A stretch of 64,000 bases of DNA from Citrobacter braakii. Its GTDB lineage: Bacteria > Pseudomonadota > Gammaproteobacteria > Enterobacterales > Enterobacteriaceae. Both the position numbers and the translations under genes were made by a program. Positions 22,501-31,620 of the stretch are shown piece by piece (positions within the stretch are counted from its first letter, which is position 1; each line of letters begins with the position of its first letter). The DNA lies in the NCBI RefSeq assembly GCF_002075345.1, contig NZ_NAEW01000001.1, positions 496,001-560,000 on the forward strand. Reading direction: 5' to 3'. The notes beneath the pieces are model-generated. The model saw only the letters and a program-made list of their open reading frames with translations. It had not been told where the DNA came from and ran no database searches.

Positions 22501-23321
22501 CAGGGCAATTGCTCTGCTTTAGCGCGAAGCTGCAAAATGGCCTGCGGGGTGCGTACGCTTAAGCCGAGCAGCGCCATATCGTCAACCTGCAATACCTGTT
22601 TATTTCGTCCGGCAGGCGTCTGCGCCAGGCCCGGCAGCGCCCACAGGTTATCTTCGCCCCCCATCGCCTTAACGCCGTCCTGTGAAATCACCACCAGATC
22701 GGGCTGGCTGGCAATGACACCTTCCTGCGACAGCGGCTGATAGCGGTTAACACCCTGCATTGCGTTGCGCAAACCGGCGGCACGAATAGCCGCATCGGCT
22801 GCGGTTTGCTGGCCCGCCGCCATCGCGGTCATCCCGCCATGATTGAGAATAAACAGCACGCGTTTGTTAAGTTCAGATGACGGCAACGCCGCCAGTTCCT
22901 GACGTAAGCGGGTGCGCAGCGTTTCGCCATCGGCCTCCCTATGGGTGGCTTCGGCGATGACGCGAATTTTTTCATCAATCACATTAAGCGCGTTGCTTGC
23001 CGGGATTGTCACAACCCTGACGTTGCTCTGTTCGAGCTGTTTTAGCGCCAGAGAGGGCTGCGCCTGCGCGCTGGCAAGGACCAGCGTAGGGCGGGTGGCA
23101 AGGATCCCTTCGGCGTTGAGCTGGCGCAAATAACCGACATCAGGTAGGGCGTTTGCTGCTTCAGGCCACTGGCTGGTGCTGTCTCGCGCCACAAGGGAAG
23201 ACTGTGCTCCCAGTGCGTATACAATCTCGGTGACATCGCCACCGAGAGCAACAACCCGTTCCCTGGACGCAGCCATCGCGACGATGGGCAGTAGCGCAAT
23301 CAGGACCAGCAGTTTTTTCAT
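22500..23321 (-). CDS. hmuT: Periplasmic hemin-binding protein
   Basis: A 273-residue class III substrate-binding protein with a signal peptide (M-K-K-L-L-V-L-I-A-L-L-P-I-V-A-M-A-A). The mature part starts with R-V-V-A-L-G-G-D-V-T-E-I-V-Y-A-L-G, the hallmark of hemin-binding HmuT/ShuT proteins, and D-V-G-Y-L-R-Q-L-N-A-E-G follows, near the heme-ligating Tyr. It receives hemin from HmuR and hands it to HmuUV. The start overlaps the hmuS stop by four bases. Confidence 0.94.
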   Translation of the reverse strand: MKKLLVLIALLPIVAMAASRERVVALGGDVTEIVYALGAQSSLVARDSTSQWPEAANALPDVGYLRQLNAEGILATRPTLVLASAQAQPSLALKQLEQSNVRVVTIPASNALNVIDEKIRVIAEATHREADGETLRTRLRQELAALPSSELNKRVLFILNHGGMTAMAAGQQTAADAAIRAAGLRNAMQGVNRYQPLSQEGVIASQPDLVVISQDGVKAMGGEDNLWALPGLAQTPAGRNKQVLQVDDMALLGLSVRTPQAILQLRAKAEQLP

Positions 23322-24349
23322 GCGGCCAGCCCCTTCGGCGTCAGTGCGTCAATTTGCGCGCGCCATTGCGTCTGCTCTGGTTCGCCTTCCGTTCGTTGAC
23401 CATACAACTGGGCGATTTGCGTGCCGTCGGCAGCAAACAGTTCCAGGCTGGTGACGTGGCCATCGGCGGTCGGTTTGCGCGTTACCCATGTTTCTGCCAC
23501 GCTCTCTTCCAGCAGGTGTAAGGTAAATGTCGGGTTGAATATGTTCAGCCAGCCTTTCATCGGCACCAGTTTTTCTATCACACCGGTAAAAATCTGTACG
23601 CAGCCACGATTACCTACAAAGACCATAATTTCATTGCCATCCTGGCGCGCGGTGTCGAGTAACTGCGCCAGAGCGCTATTTGCGACTTTACAGGCCAGAT
23701 CGTCGCCCACCAGGTTAAACGCCTGTTGGCGGGTGAGATCGTGGCGTTTCAGCAGACCGAAGAACTGGTGTACATCGGTCATGGCTCGCCACTCTTGATC
23801 CACGGTCTGCGCATCGACCGTGACGGTGGCTGGAGCAGAAGGGGGGGCGGGTTGCAGCGCCAGAGGCGGGTTTTCCGCGAAGATGAAACGGGTCAGCAAC
23901 GCAGCCCATTCCTCAATGAGGGTATTCTGTGTGGTATAGACCTTCAGCAGCGCATCCCCCTGATGGTCAAAGAACTGAATGCTCTGACGCTCACCGTGGG
24001 CGGTTGTTTCGCTGATATGGAACACGCTTGCCCACTGATTGAGGAACAGGCGCAGGTCGAGAGCGCGCGGATTGAGTACCAGTCCGGCATGACCGTTCAG
24101 GTGCTGATTGGTAAACGCACCAACCTGCTCATGCACCGCATATTCGTTGCGGCATATACATTTGGTTTCGCCGACAGCTTCCAGTGCGCCGAGGATTTCA
24201 CGCACTTCGCCCCGTAAGCGCCAGGCGTCATGACCGACGCGCGCGAAGGTCAGTTCGGCTTCGCTAATATTCATCAATCCCGCAATATCACGTGCGTATT
24301 TGCCCGGATTTTCTTTCTTCAGTTCCAGCCAGCGTGTGTAATGATTCAT
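23318..24349 (-). CDS. hmuS: Hemin-degrading factor HmuS/HemS
   Basis: A 343-residue cytoplasmic protein of the HemS/ChuX family made of two similar halves; it binds imported hemin and degrades or traffics it. The start is the ATG at 24349 (N-terminus M-N-H-Y-T-R-W-L-E-L-K-K-E-N-P); an upstream ATG would add eighteen unrelated residues. GGAAGAGAC lies before it. It sits 47 bases after hmuR and overlaps hmuT by four bases, typical hmuRSTUV order. Confidence 0.93.
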   Translation of the reverse strand: MNHYTRWLELKKENPGKYARDIAGLMNISEAELTFARVGHDAWRLRGEVREILGALEAVGETKCICRNEYAVHEQVGAFTNQHLNGHAGLVLNPRALDLRLFLNQWASVFHISETTAHGERQSIQFFDHQGDALLKVYTTQNTLIEEWAALLTRFIFAENPPLALQPAPPSAPATVTVDAQTVDQEWRAMTDVHQFFGLLKRHDLTRQQAFNLVGDDLACKVANSALAQLLDTARQDGNEIMVFVGNRGCVQIFTGVIEKLVPMKGWLNIFNPTFTLHLLEESVAETWVTRKPTADGHVTSLELFAADGTQIAQLYGQRTEGEPEQTQWRAQIDALTPKGLAA

Positions 24350-24396
24350 TGTCTCTTCCTTCCAGATTGCTGCCCCGGCGAACCGGGGAAAAGTGA

Positions 24397-26382
24397 TTAC
24401 CACTGATAACTCACGAAAATTTTGCCATTACGACCATCCTGCGGAATGCCCTGCGGCGACCAGTACTCTTTGTCGAAGGCGTTGCCCAGTACCAGCGTGG
24501 TGGTCATGCCTTTCAGCGCTTGTTGGCCCTGATAGCTCACGTAGAAATCGTTTACCGCATAACCGGCCTGTTTCGTGTAGCTGCTGCTGATATGCGTTGA
24601 ACGGTCAGCAAATGTACCTATCCAGCCAACGGAGAAACCGCTGTGCGCAACCGGTACGTTCAGTTTGCTGGTGACGGTATCCGGGTTAATGCTGGAAATG
24701 TATTCGCCGGTGTCTGTATCTTTGCCGCGCGTACGGTTATAGGCCATGTCGAGGCTGAACAGATCGGCGGAATATTTCGCCATCACGTCCCAGCCCCAGA
24801 TTTTGGCGTTGGGTACGTTATAGGACATGGTTGTCGCGGCGGCAAAGTCGACGCTGGTGGAGATGTAATCTTTCGCTTTGGTGTCGAAATAGCTGGCTTT
24901 AAATTCGAGCGCATCGCTCGCCATCAACAGATCGTCAAAGCGCAGGCCAAATCCGTATTCCTGGGTTTCGTTGGTTTCCGGGCGTAGGTTAGGGTTCGGC
25001 ACCCAGTAGTTGGTGTAAAAACGGCCAATCGAGAAGTGTTTCGCATCGTTATACATCTCGCCCATGGTCGGCGCACGGAAGGCCTGAGCGTATGATCCGA
25101 ACAGCATCAGCCAGTCGGTTGGCGCAACGGTGAGCCCGGCGCGGGACGACCATTTATCGGCATCGACATCTTCATAGCCGTCGCTGCTGCCACGATAAGA
25201 GTCATAACGGGTACCGCCCAGCAGCGTAACCGGCAGGTCGCGCAGGGTGATTTCATCTTGTAGCCAACCGGAGCTGAAATCGATTTTTGCCTCCGGGAAA
25301 CCGGTGGTTGCGCCGCCTGGCTGTTGTTCCTGACGATAGTATTCCCCGCCGTAGGTCAGCAAATGAGATGCAAAAGAGTCGGTAAACAGGCGGCTGCGGT
25401 TGTCGATTTTGCCGCCTTTGGTGGTTTGTTTGCGAAACTCGCCGGTGTTATCCGTGTTTTGCGCATTAATGCGTGCTTCGGACCAGTAGACGCGGGCATC
25501 CGCGTTCAACCAGTCATTGTCGGCTGGAGCAATCGAGTAGGTCAGTTGCGCGTCGCGCTGGATGGTTGAGCGATCGGTCATCGGGTTGCTGGTGGCATCC
25601 GCCGCGCTGGTTTGCGGGTTTTTAGGTTCACGGGCGTCATTGTTGTAGTAACGCAGCGAGCCGGCCAGCGTCTGGGCGCTGTCAATTTTCCAGCTGCCTT
25701 TCGCCAGCATATTGTTAATCGCTTCGTCGTTTGGTGCCGTAGTGCCGTTGCTCTGGCGCAAATCACCGCGATCGCGACTGGACCAGGCAAGCAGTCCGTC
25801 CAGCGTATCGGTGCGACCAAACGCGCTGGCGCCCATACCGAGGCTGTGATCGCCGGTTGCCGCGGTACCGAACACGCGATAACCGCTGTTTTGACCGGCT
25901 TCCAGCAGATCTTTGGCATCCGCAGTGTCATAGGCGATCACACCACCTAACGCGCCGCTACCGTACAGCAGTGCAGAAGGGCCACGGACGACCTCGATGC
26001 GTTTGATCAGCGCCGGATCGAGGAAGGTACTGTTCAGGTGTCCGGTGTCGGTTCCCTGACGAACGCCATCAACCAGCACCAGAACGCCACGTCGATCGTA
26101 GCCGCGCAGATTCACGTCCTGGCCGTTAGTACGACCGGTGCCGTCAAGGGTCAGGCCCGGAACCGTACGCAACAGGTCGGCTGCCGAGCTGGCGGTCTGG
26201 TTTTCCGGCGCGGTGGCATCAATCACGCTGACCATCATCGGTGCTTCAAAAGCACTTCGGGCATTGCCGGTAGCGGTGACGGTCATATCTTCTACCGCCG
26301 CATACGCGACGGCGGGCAGGTTACTGATAATCGCCAGCGCCAAGAGCGAAGGGCGCAGGGATGCAGTGTGCAGGTGTGGCAT
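24397..26382 (-). CDS. hmuR: TonB-dependent hemin receptor
   Basis: A 661-residue outer-membrane receptor: signal peptide to about Ala-29, a TonB box near E-D-M-T-V-T-A-T-G (about 31-39), plug domain (to about 150, with R-R-G-V-L-V-L-V-D-G-V-R-Q-G-T-D), and a 22-strand barrel ending in F-V-S-Y-Q-W. The heme-receptor signatures F-R-A-P and N-P-N-L (in A-F-R-A-P-T-M-G-E-M-Y and P-N-P-N-L-R-P-E-T-N) are present. It imports hemin with TonB-ExbBD energy. The gene lies between hemP and hmuS in an operon headed by a Fur box. Confidence 0.95.
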   Translation of the reverse strand: MPHLHTASLRPSLLALAIISNLPAVAYAAVEDMTVTATGNARSAFEAPMMVSVIDATAPENQTASSAADLLRTVPGLTLDGTGRTNGQDVNLRGYDRRGVLVLVDGVRQGTDTGHLNSTFLDPALIKRIEVVRGPSALLYGSGALGGVIAYDTADAKDLLEAGQNSGYRVFGTAATGDHSLGMGASAFGRTDTLDGLLAWSSRDRGDLRQSNGTTAPNDEAINNMLAKGSWKIDSAQTLAGSLRYYNNDAREPKNPQTSAADATSNPMTDRSTIQRDAQLTYSIAPADNDWLNADARVYWSEARINAQNTDNTGEFRKQTTKGGKIDNRSRLFTDSFASHLLTYGGEYYRQEQQPGGATTGFPEAKIDFSSGWLQDEITLRDLPVTLLGGTRYDSYRGSSDGYEDVDADKWSSRAGLTVAPTDWLMLFGSYAQAFRAPTMGEMYNDAKHFSIGRFYTNYWVPNPNLRPETNETQEYGFGLRFDDLLMASDALEFKASYFDTKAKDYISTSVDFAAATTMSYNVPNAKIWGWDVMAKYSADLFSLDMAYNRTRGKDTDTGEYISSINPDTVTSKLNVPVAHSGFSVGWIGTFADRSTHISSSYTKQAGYAVNDFYVSYQGQQALKGMTTTLVLGNAFDKEYWSPQGIPQDGRNGKIFVSYQW

Positions 26383-26456
26383 AGCAACTCTCCATTAGGA
26401 AATCGAAAAGCGCTGGCTGCCTGGGTACTACCTGGGTGGCTGGCGAAAAGTGGTGT

Positions 26457-26633
26457 TTATTTGGTCAGAATGAGTTTTCCGGCTTGTGTCTGGCGCAGCA
26501 GATAGAGCTGACCATCGTGTTCTATGATCACGCGCCCCTCTTTGCCCAGCAGACTTTTACTGTCAATTCGGCGCTCGTTTGGCGCGACGGCAGGCGGTGT
26601 TTTTTCTTTTGCGGGCGTTGTTGTGTTATCCAT
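26457..26633 (-). CDS. hemP: HemP family protein, hemin operon leader (E. coli YdiE homologue)
   Basis: A 58-residue protein; C-terminal half carries the HemP core [10 protein letters not shown] and D-G-Q-L-Y-L-L-R[11 protein letters not shown]. The open frame extends upstream to 26852, but that part is a chance extension running over the Fur box; the ATG at 26633 is the sensible start. HemP proteins head hemin operons and in some bacteria activate receptor expression. E. coli K-12 keeps only this gene, as ydiE, between ydiU and aroH. Confidence 0.9.
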   Translation of the reverse strand: MDNTTTPAKEKTPPAVAPNERRIDSKSLLGKEGRVIIEHDGQLYLLRQTQAGKLILTK

Positions 26634-26670
26634 ACGTGAATAGTGTTTAAAAATAACAATCAATTTAACA

Positions 26671-26687
26671 ATGATAATCATTATCAT
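26671..26687 (-). promoter_or_regulatory. Fur box of hemP-hmuRSTUV
   Basis: Perfect 17-base palindrome ATGATAATCATTATCAT, 38 bases upstream of the hemP start, matching the central Fur consensus (GATAATGATAATCATTATC register). Iron-replete repression of hemin uptake is expected. Confidence 0.9.
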
Positions 26688-26811
26688 CAAACTGCAAAAT
26701 TGCGGCAAGCCTTTTTGTGAAATAATTGTGACGAGAATAGATTTTGTACAATAAGGAGGGGGAAAACAAAGGATTAGCACCGGGCAACGTGATGTTACCC
26801 GGCGAACAGCA

Positions 26812-27858
26812 TTAAAAACGGCTATCAACCGCAGAGGCGAGTTTTTCAACAAGCAGTTCAGTATCTTCCCAGTTCAGGCACGGGTCGGTAATGGACTGGC
26901 CGTAAACCAGCGGCTGGCCGCTAACGATTTTTTGCGTACCTTCACGCAGGAAACTCTCCGCCATAATCCCGGCAATCGCCGTCGAACCATTGCGAATTTG
27001 CTGGCACACATCATCACAAACGTCCAACTGACGACGATGCTGCTTCTGGCAATTGCCATGGCTAAAATCGACCACCAGATGTTCAGGCAGGGAAAATTCG
27101 TGCAGGGTATCGCAGGCGGCGGCAATATCTTCAGCATAATAATTCGGCTTTTTACCGCCGCGCATGATGATATGCCCGTAAGGATTACCGCTGGTCTGAT
27201 AAATGGTCATCTGGCCGGTTTTATCCGGAGAGAGGAACATATGGCTGGCACGGGAGGCGCGAATCGCATCGACGGCAATACGCGTATTGCCATCCGTACC
27301 GTTTTTAAAGCCGACCGGGCAGGAAAGCGCAGAGGCCATTTCACGGTGGATCTGGCTTTCGGTGGTGCGTGCGCCAATGGCTCCCCAACTGATTAAATCG
27401 GCAATAAACTGACCGGTCACCATGTCGAGGAATTCTGTTGCCGTGGGTACGCCCAGTTCATTGACCTGCAACAGCAGTTTGCGCGCCAGTTCAATGCCGT
27501 GGTTCACGCGGTAGCTGCCGTTTAAATCCGGGTCGGAAATTAAGCCTTTCCAGCCCACTACGGTGCGCGGTTTTTCAAAATAAGTGCGCATCACGATTTC
27601 CAGACGCGCCTGATGTTTTTCGCGCAGCGCCTGTAAACGCGTCGCGTATTCCATGGCGGCATCAAGATCGTGAATCGAGCAGGGACCTACGATCACCAGT
27701 AAACGAGCGTCTTCACCATTTAAAATTTTTTCTATCCGGCGTCGGGAGTCCGTAACATGACGGGCGACGGAGGACGAAACAGGATGCCGTTGCGCAAGCT
27801 CTGCTGGAGTGACCAGGTTGTCAATACGCGCAGTACGGAGTTCATCGGTTCTGTTCAT
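26812..27858 (-). CDS. aroH: 3-deoxy-7-phosphoheptulonate synthase, Trp-sensitive
   Basis: A 348-residue class I DAHP synthase, condensing phosphoenolpyruvate and erythrose 4-phosphate as the first step of aromatic amino acid synthesis. Catalytic/substrate motifs: V-G-P-C-S-I-H-D (about 57-64, metal Cys), P-R-T-V-V-G-W-K-G and [10 protein letters not shown]. Of the three E. coli isozymes it matches AroH by neighbourhood (between ydiE/hemP and ppsR) and by a TrpR operator upstream. Its 3' end faces hemP promoter DNA. Confidence 0.95.
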   Translation of the reverse strand: MNRTDELRTARIDNLVTPAELAQRHPVSSSVARHVTDSRRRIEKILNGEDARLLVIVGPCSIHDLDAAMEYATRLQALREKHQARLEIVMRTYFEKPRTVVGWKGLISDPDLNGSYRVNHGIELARKLLLQVNELGVPTATEFLDMVTGQFIADLISWGAIGARTTESQIHREMASALSCPVGFKNGTDGNTRIAVDAIRASRASHMFLSPDKTGQMTIYQTSGNPYGHIIMRGGKKPNYYAEDIAAACDTLHEFSLPEHLVVDFSHGNCQKQHRRQLDVCDDVCQQIRNGSTAIAGIMAESFLREGTQKIVSGQPLVYGQSITDPCLNWEDTELLVEKLASAVDSRF

Positions 27859-27973
27859 TACTTGTCTCAGAAATTTGTTGCTTCAACGGCAGGACTACCG
27901 GGAAGTGATGTATATCACAATATCATACTCATCCTGCCTGGTGGCGAGCATAATAACAAAAAATCGAACCAAT

Positions 27974-27991
27974 GCACTAGCATTCTAGTAC
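27974..27991 (-). promoter_or_regulatory. TrpR operator of aroH
   Basis: On the minus strand GTACTAGAATGCTAGTGC, an imperfect palindrome with the CTAG half-sites of the trp operator (consensus GTACTAGTTAACTAGTAC). It sits about 115 bases upstream of aroH and overlaps the last codons of ppsR; TATTAT, a -10 candidate, follows at about 27948-27953. Confidence 0.85.
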
Positions 27992-28818
27992 ATGCGGCGA
28001 TTCAGCCCCATGATGTCGAGGATCTTGGTAGCAATCTCTTCTACCGAATAATTGGTACTGTTCAGCCATGGGATCTGGTTTTTCCGGTATAGCGCTTCCA
28101 CCTCAGCAACCTCCATCCGGCACTGGCGCATCGAGGCGTAACGGCTGTTTTCCCGGCGCTCTTCGCGGATGGCCGCCAGGCGCTCAGGGTCAATGGTCAG
28201 GCCGAACAATTTATGCTGTAACGGCTTCAGGGACGCTGGCAGCACCAGATTATCCATATCATCGGCAATAAAGGGGTAGTTGGCCGCGCGAATGCCAAAC
28301 TGCATGGCCAGATACAAACTGGTCGGGGTTTTACCGCAACGGGAAACGCCAAGCAGGATCACCTGCGCCTGATCGAGGTTGCGCAACGAAATGCCGTCGT
28401 CATGGGCGAGGGTATAATCAATGGCGGCAATGCGCGCGTCGTACTTGTTAAGGTTGCCGGGGTTCAGGCCGTGGGTACGATGGGCGATCGGCGTAGGGTC
28501 GAGCTTCATCTCTTGCTGCAGTGGGGCCACCAACGCCTGCACGATATCCTGACAAAATCCTTCGCTTTGCAAAATGATCGAGCGAATTTCCGGCAAAACG
28601 ATTGAGTAAAACACCAGAGGGCGCACGCCAGTTTGTTGATAGATCGCGTCAATCTGGTCTTTAACCGCTCGCGCACGACTCTCATTTTCCACAAACGGCA
28701 GCGTAATGCTGCTGATCGTAACCGGAAATTGCGACATTACCGCGTGGCCCAATACCTCGGCGGTGATGGCCGTACCATCAGAAATATAAAATACGTGACG
28801 ATCAACAGCATTATCCAT
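27985..28818 (-). CDS. ppsR: PEP synthase regulatory kinase/pyrophosphorylase
   Basis: A 277-residue DUF299-family protein that inactivates PpsA by ADP-dependent threonine phosphorylation and reactivates it by phosphate-dependent pyrophosphorolysis. P-loop [11 protein letters not shown] at residues 157-167; N-terminal [15 protein letters not shown] is the family hallmark. The start is the ATG at 28818; a 13-residue upstream extension is not conserved. It is divergent from its target ppsA, as in E. coli. Confidence 0.96.
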   Translation of the reverse strand: MDNAVDRHVFYISDGTAITAEVLGHAVMSQFPVTISSITLPFVENESRARAVKDQIDAIYQQTGVRPLVFYSIVLPEIRSIILQSEGFCQDIVQALVAPLQQEMKLDPTPIAHRTHGLNPGNLNKYDARIAAIDYTLAHDDGISLRNLDQAQVILLGVSRCGKTPTSLYLAMQFGIRAANYPFIADDMDNLVLPASLKPLQHKLFGLTIDPERLAAIREERRENSRYASMRQCRMEVAEVEALYRKNQIPWLNSTNYSVEEIATKILDIMGLNRRMY

Positions 28819-29146
28819 TTTGCTCATCCTGGGGCTGACATAATTCTCTGAAAGCATAAATTAAAATTCGCCAGAAGCGAATATTGCTGCATCTATTTTG
28901 TAAAATGAAACGGTATTTTTATATTTACTGAAAAGTACATTTCATTTTTCGGAACAAATGTTTATACCGGTAGTTTTTGTGGTGATCCCCTGTGGCTCGC
29001 GGGTTTGCGCAAATGCGGAAACAATCTGAAAAAATAAAAAATAAAGTTGCTTGAACGATTCACCGTTTTTTTCGCTGAAGTAAATATGCAAAGATAATTA
29101 CGCAAAATTGAGTTTCCTAACCTCGTTCATATATAAGGATTGTTCG
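28819..29146. promoter_or_regulatory. Divergent ppsR/ppsA promoter region with a Cra-like site
   Basis: A 328-base AT-rich gap. TTGAACGATTCACC (29051-29064) resembles the Cra (FruR) operator TGAAACGNTTCA, and ppsA is a classical Cra-activated gluconeogenic gene in E. coli. The adjacent GGATTGTTCG before 29147 carries the ppsA ribosome binding site. No coding frame seen. Confidence 0.55.
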
Positions 29147-31525
29147 ATGTCCAACAATGGCTCGTCACCGCTGGTGCTTTGGTATAACCAACTCGGCATG
29201 AATGATGTAGACAGAGTTGGGGGCAAAAATGCCTCCCTGGGTGAAATGATTACTAACCTTTCCGGTATGGGTGTTTCCGTACCGAATGGTTTTGCAACGA
29301 CCGCCGATGCGTTTAACCAGTTTCTGGACCAGAGCGGTGTAAACCAGCGCATTTATGAGCTGCTGGATAAAACGGATATTGACGATGTCACCGAGCTTGC
29401 GAAAGCCGGCGCACAGATCCGCCAGTGGATTATCGACACTCCTTTCCAGCCGGAGCTGGAAAATGCCGTCCGCGATGCCTACGCGCAGCTGTCAGCAGAC
29501 GATGCCCATGCCTCTTTTGCCGTGCGCTCTTCCGCCACCGCAGAAGATATGCCAGATGCGTCATTTGCCGGTCAGCAGGAAACCTTCCTCAACGTCCAGG
29601 GATTTGATGCCGTACTGGTTGCTATCAAACACGTCTTCGCCTCGCTGTTTAACGACCGAGCAATCTCTTATCGCGTTCACCAGGGTTATGACCATCGTGG
29701 CGTAGCGCTCTCTGCTGGCGTTCAGCGGATGGTGCGCTCAGACCTCGCGTCTTCCGGCGTAATGTTCTCCATCGATACCGAATCCGGTTTCGATCAGGTG
29801 GTGTTCATCACTTCCGCATGGGGCCTGGGCGAGATGGTCGTGCAGGGTGCCGTTAACCCGGATGAATTCTACGTGCACAAACCGACTCTGGCGGCAAACC
29901 GTCCGGCGATCGTCCGTCGCACAATGGGTTCGAAAAAAATCCGTATGGTCTACGCGCCAACCCAGGAACACGGCAAGCAGGTGACGATTGAAGATGTACC
30001 GCAGGAGCAGCGCGACATTTTCTCCCTGACCAACGAAGAAGTGCAGGAGCTGGCGAAGCAGGCGGTACAGATCGAGAAGCACTACGGTCGTCCGATGGAC
30101 ATCGAATGGGCGAAAGACGGTCATACCGGCAAGCTGTTCATTGTGCAGGCGCGTCCGGAAACCGTGCGCTCGCGCGGCCAGGTGATGGAGCGTTATACGC
30201 TGCATGCTCAGGGTAAAATTATTGCTGAAGGTCGTGCTATCGGTCACCGCATTGGCGCGGGTCCGGTCAAAGTCATTCAGGACATCAGCGAAATGAACCG
30301 TATCGAACCTGGCGACGTCCTGGTTACCGACATGACCGACCCGGACTGGGAACCGATCATGAAGAAAGCGGCGGCGATTGTCACCAACCGTGGCGGTCGT
30401 ACCTGTCACGCGGCGATCATTGCCCGTGAACTGGGGATCCCGGCCGTGGTTGGCTGTGGTGATGCCACCGAGCGTATGAAGGACGGTGAGAAAGTCACTG
30501 TCTCCTGTGCCGAGGGTGATACCGGTTATGTTTACGCTGAGATGCTCGACTTCAGCGTGAAGAGTTCCAGCGTGGAGACCATGCCGGATCTGCCGTTGAA
30601 GGTGATGATGAACGTGGGTAACCCGGACCGGGCTTTCGACTTCGCCTGTCTGCCAAACGAAGGTGTCGGCCTGGCGCGTCTGGAATTTATCATCAACCGC
30701 ATGATTGGCGTACACCCGCGTGCGTTGCTGGAGTTCGATGACCAGACGCCTGAGCTGCAAAACGAAATCCGCGGCATGATGAAAGGTTTTGATTCCCCGC
30801 GTGAATTCTACGTTGGTCGTCTGACGGAAGGGATCGCCACGCTGGGTGCGGCGTTCTATCCAAAACGCGTTATCGTGCGTATGTCAGACTTTAAGTCCAA
30901 CGAATATGCCAACCTCGTCGGCGGTGAGCGTTATGAGCCGCATGAAGAGAACCCGATGCTGGGCTTCCGCGGGGCGGGCCGTTACATTGCTGATAGCTTC
31001 CGCGACTGTTTCGCGCTGGAATGTGACGCAGTGAAACGTGTCCGTAACGATATGGGCCTGACTAACGTAGAAGTGATGGTACCGTTTGTACGTACCGTTG
31101 CCCAGGCGAAAGCGGTAGTGGAAGAGCTGGCGCGTCAGGGGCTGAAACGCGGTGAGAACGGACTGAAGATCATCATGATGTGCGAGATCCCGTCCAACGC
31201 CTTGCTGGCCGAGCAGTTCCTTGAGTACTTTGACGGCTTCTCCATCGGTTCAAACGACATGACGCAGCTGGCGTTGGGACTGGACCGAGACTCTGGTGTG
31301 GTTTCTGAACTGTTTGATGAGCGTAACGACGCGGTGAAAGCGCTGCTGTCGATGGCGATTCGTGCAGCCAAGAAACAGGGCAAATACGTGGGTATTTGCG
31401 GTCAGGGTCCATCCGATCACGAAGACTTCGCCGCCTGGCTGATGGAAGAGGGGATCGACAGTCTGTCGCTGAACCCGGACACCGTCGTGCAGACCTGGCT
31501 GAGCCTGGCTGAACTGAAGAAGTAA
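29147..31525 (+). CDS. ppsA: Phosphoenolpyruvate synthase
   Basis: A 792-residue enzyme making PEP from pyruvate and ATP (AMP and phosphate released), needed for growth on three-carbon compounds. Order: N-terminal ATP-grasp domain ([12 protein letters not shown] around 130), swivelling phosphohistidine domain with [13 protein letters not shown] (His near 421) and C-terminal PEP/pyruvate TIM barrel ([15 protein letters not shown]). The conserved start is the ATG at 29147. PpsR, encoded divergently, controls its activity by phosphorylation. Confidence 0.98.
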   Translation: MSNNGSSPLVLWYNQLGMNDVDRVGGKNASLGEMITNLSGMGVSVPNGFATTADAFNQFLDQSGVNQRIYELLDKTDIDDVTELAKAGAQIRQWIIDTPFQPELENAVRDAYAQLSADDAHASFAVRSSATAEDMPDASFAGQQETFLNVQGFDAVLVAIKHVFASLFNDRAISYRVHQGYDHRGVALSAGVQRMVRSDLASSGVMFSIDTESGFDQVVFITSAWGLGEMVVQGAVNPDEFYVHKPTLAANRPAIVRRTMGSKKIRMVYAPTQEHGKQVTIEDVPQEQRDIFSLTNEEVQELAKQAVQIEKHYGRPMDIEWAKDGHTGKLFIVQARPETVRSRGQVMERYTLHAQGKIIAEGRAIGHRIGAGPVKVIQDISEMNRIEPGDVLVTDMTDPDWEPIMKKAAAIVTNRGGRTCHAAIIARELGIPAVVGCGDATERMKDGEKVTVSCAEGDTGYVYAEMLDFSVKSSSVETMPDLPLKVMMNVGNPDRAFDFACLPNEGVGLARLEFIINRMIGVHPRALLEFDDQTPELQNEIRGMMKGFDSPREFYVGRLTEGIATLGAAFYPKRVIVRMSDFKSNEYANLVGGERYEPHEENPMLGFRGAGRYIADSFRDCFALECDAVKRVRNDMGLTNVEVMVPFVRTVAQAKAVVEELARQGLKRGENGLKIIMMCEIPSNALLAEQFLEYFDGFSIGSNDMTQLALGLDRDSGVVSELFDERNDAVKALLSMAIRAAKKQGKYVGICGQGPSDHEDFAAWLMEEGIDSLSLNPDTVVQTWLSLAELKK

Positions 31526-31531
31526 CATCAT

Positions 31532-31618
31532 GCCGGATGGTGGTGTAAATGCCTTACCCGGCCTACGGTTAGTATGCAACGTAGGCCGGATTAGAGGTGT
31601 TAGCATCGCCATCCGGTA
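31532..31618. repeat. REP/BIME-type palindromic repeat pair
   Basis: Two inverted REP-like units: GCCGGATGGTGGTGTAAATG with GCCTTACCCGGCCTACG, and CGTAGGCCGGATTAG with CATCGCCATCCGG. They fill the gap between convergent ppsA and fadK, the usual place for REP elements, and may stabilise or terminate both transcripts. Confidence 0.8.
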
Positions 31619-31620
31619 CT

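Noticed and set aside
26634-26852. Extended N-terminus for hemP
   Set aside because: The extension covers the Fur box and promoter and has no similarity to HemP proteins.
29738-30760. 340-codon minus-strand open frame opposite ppsA
   Set aside because: Antisense shadow caused by GC-rich codon bias in ppsA.
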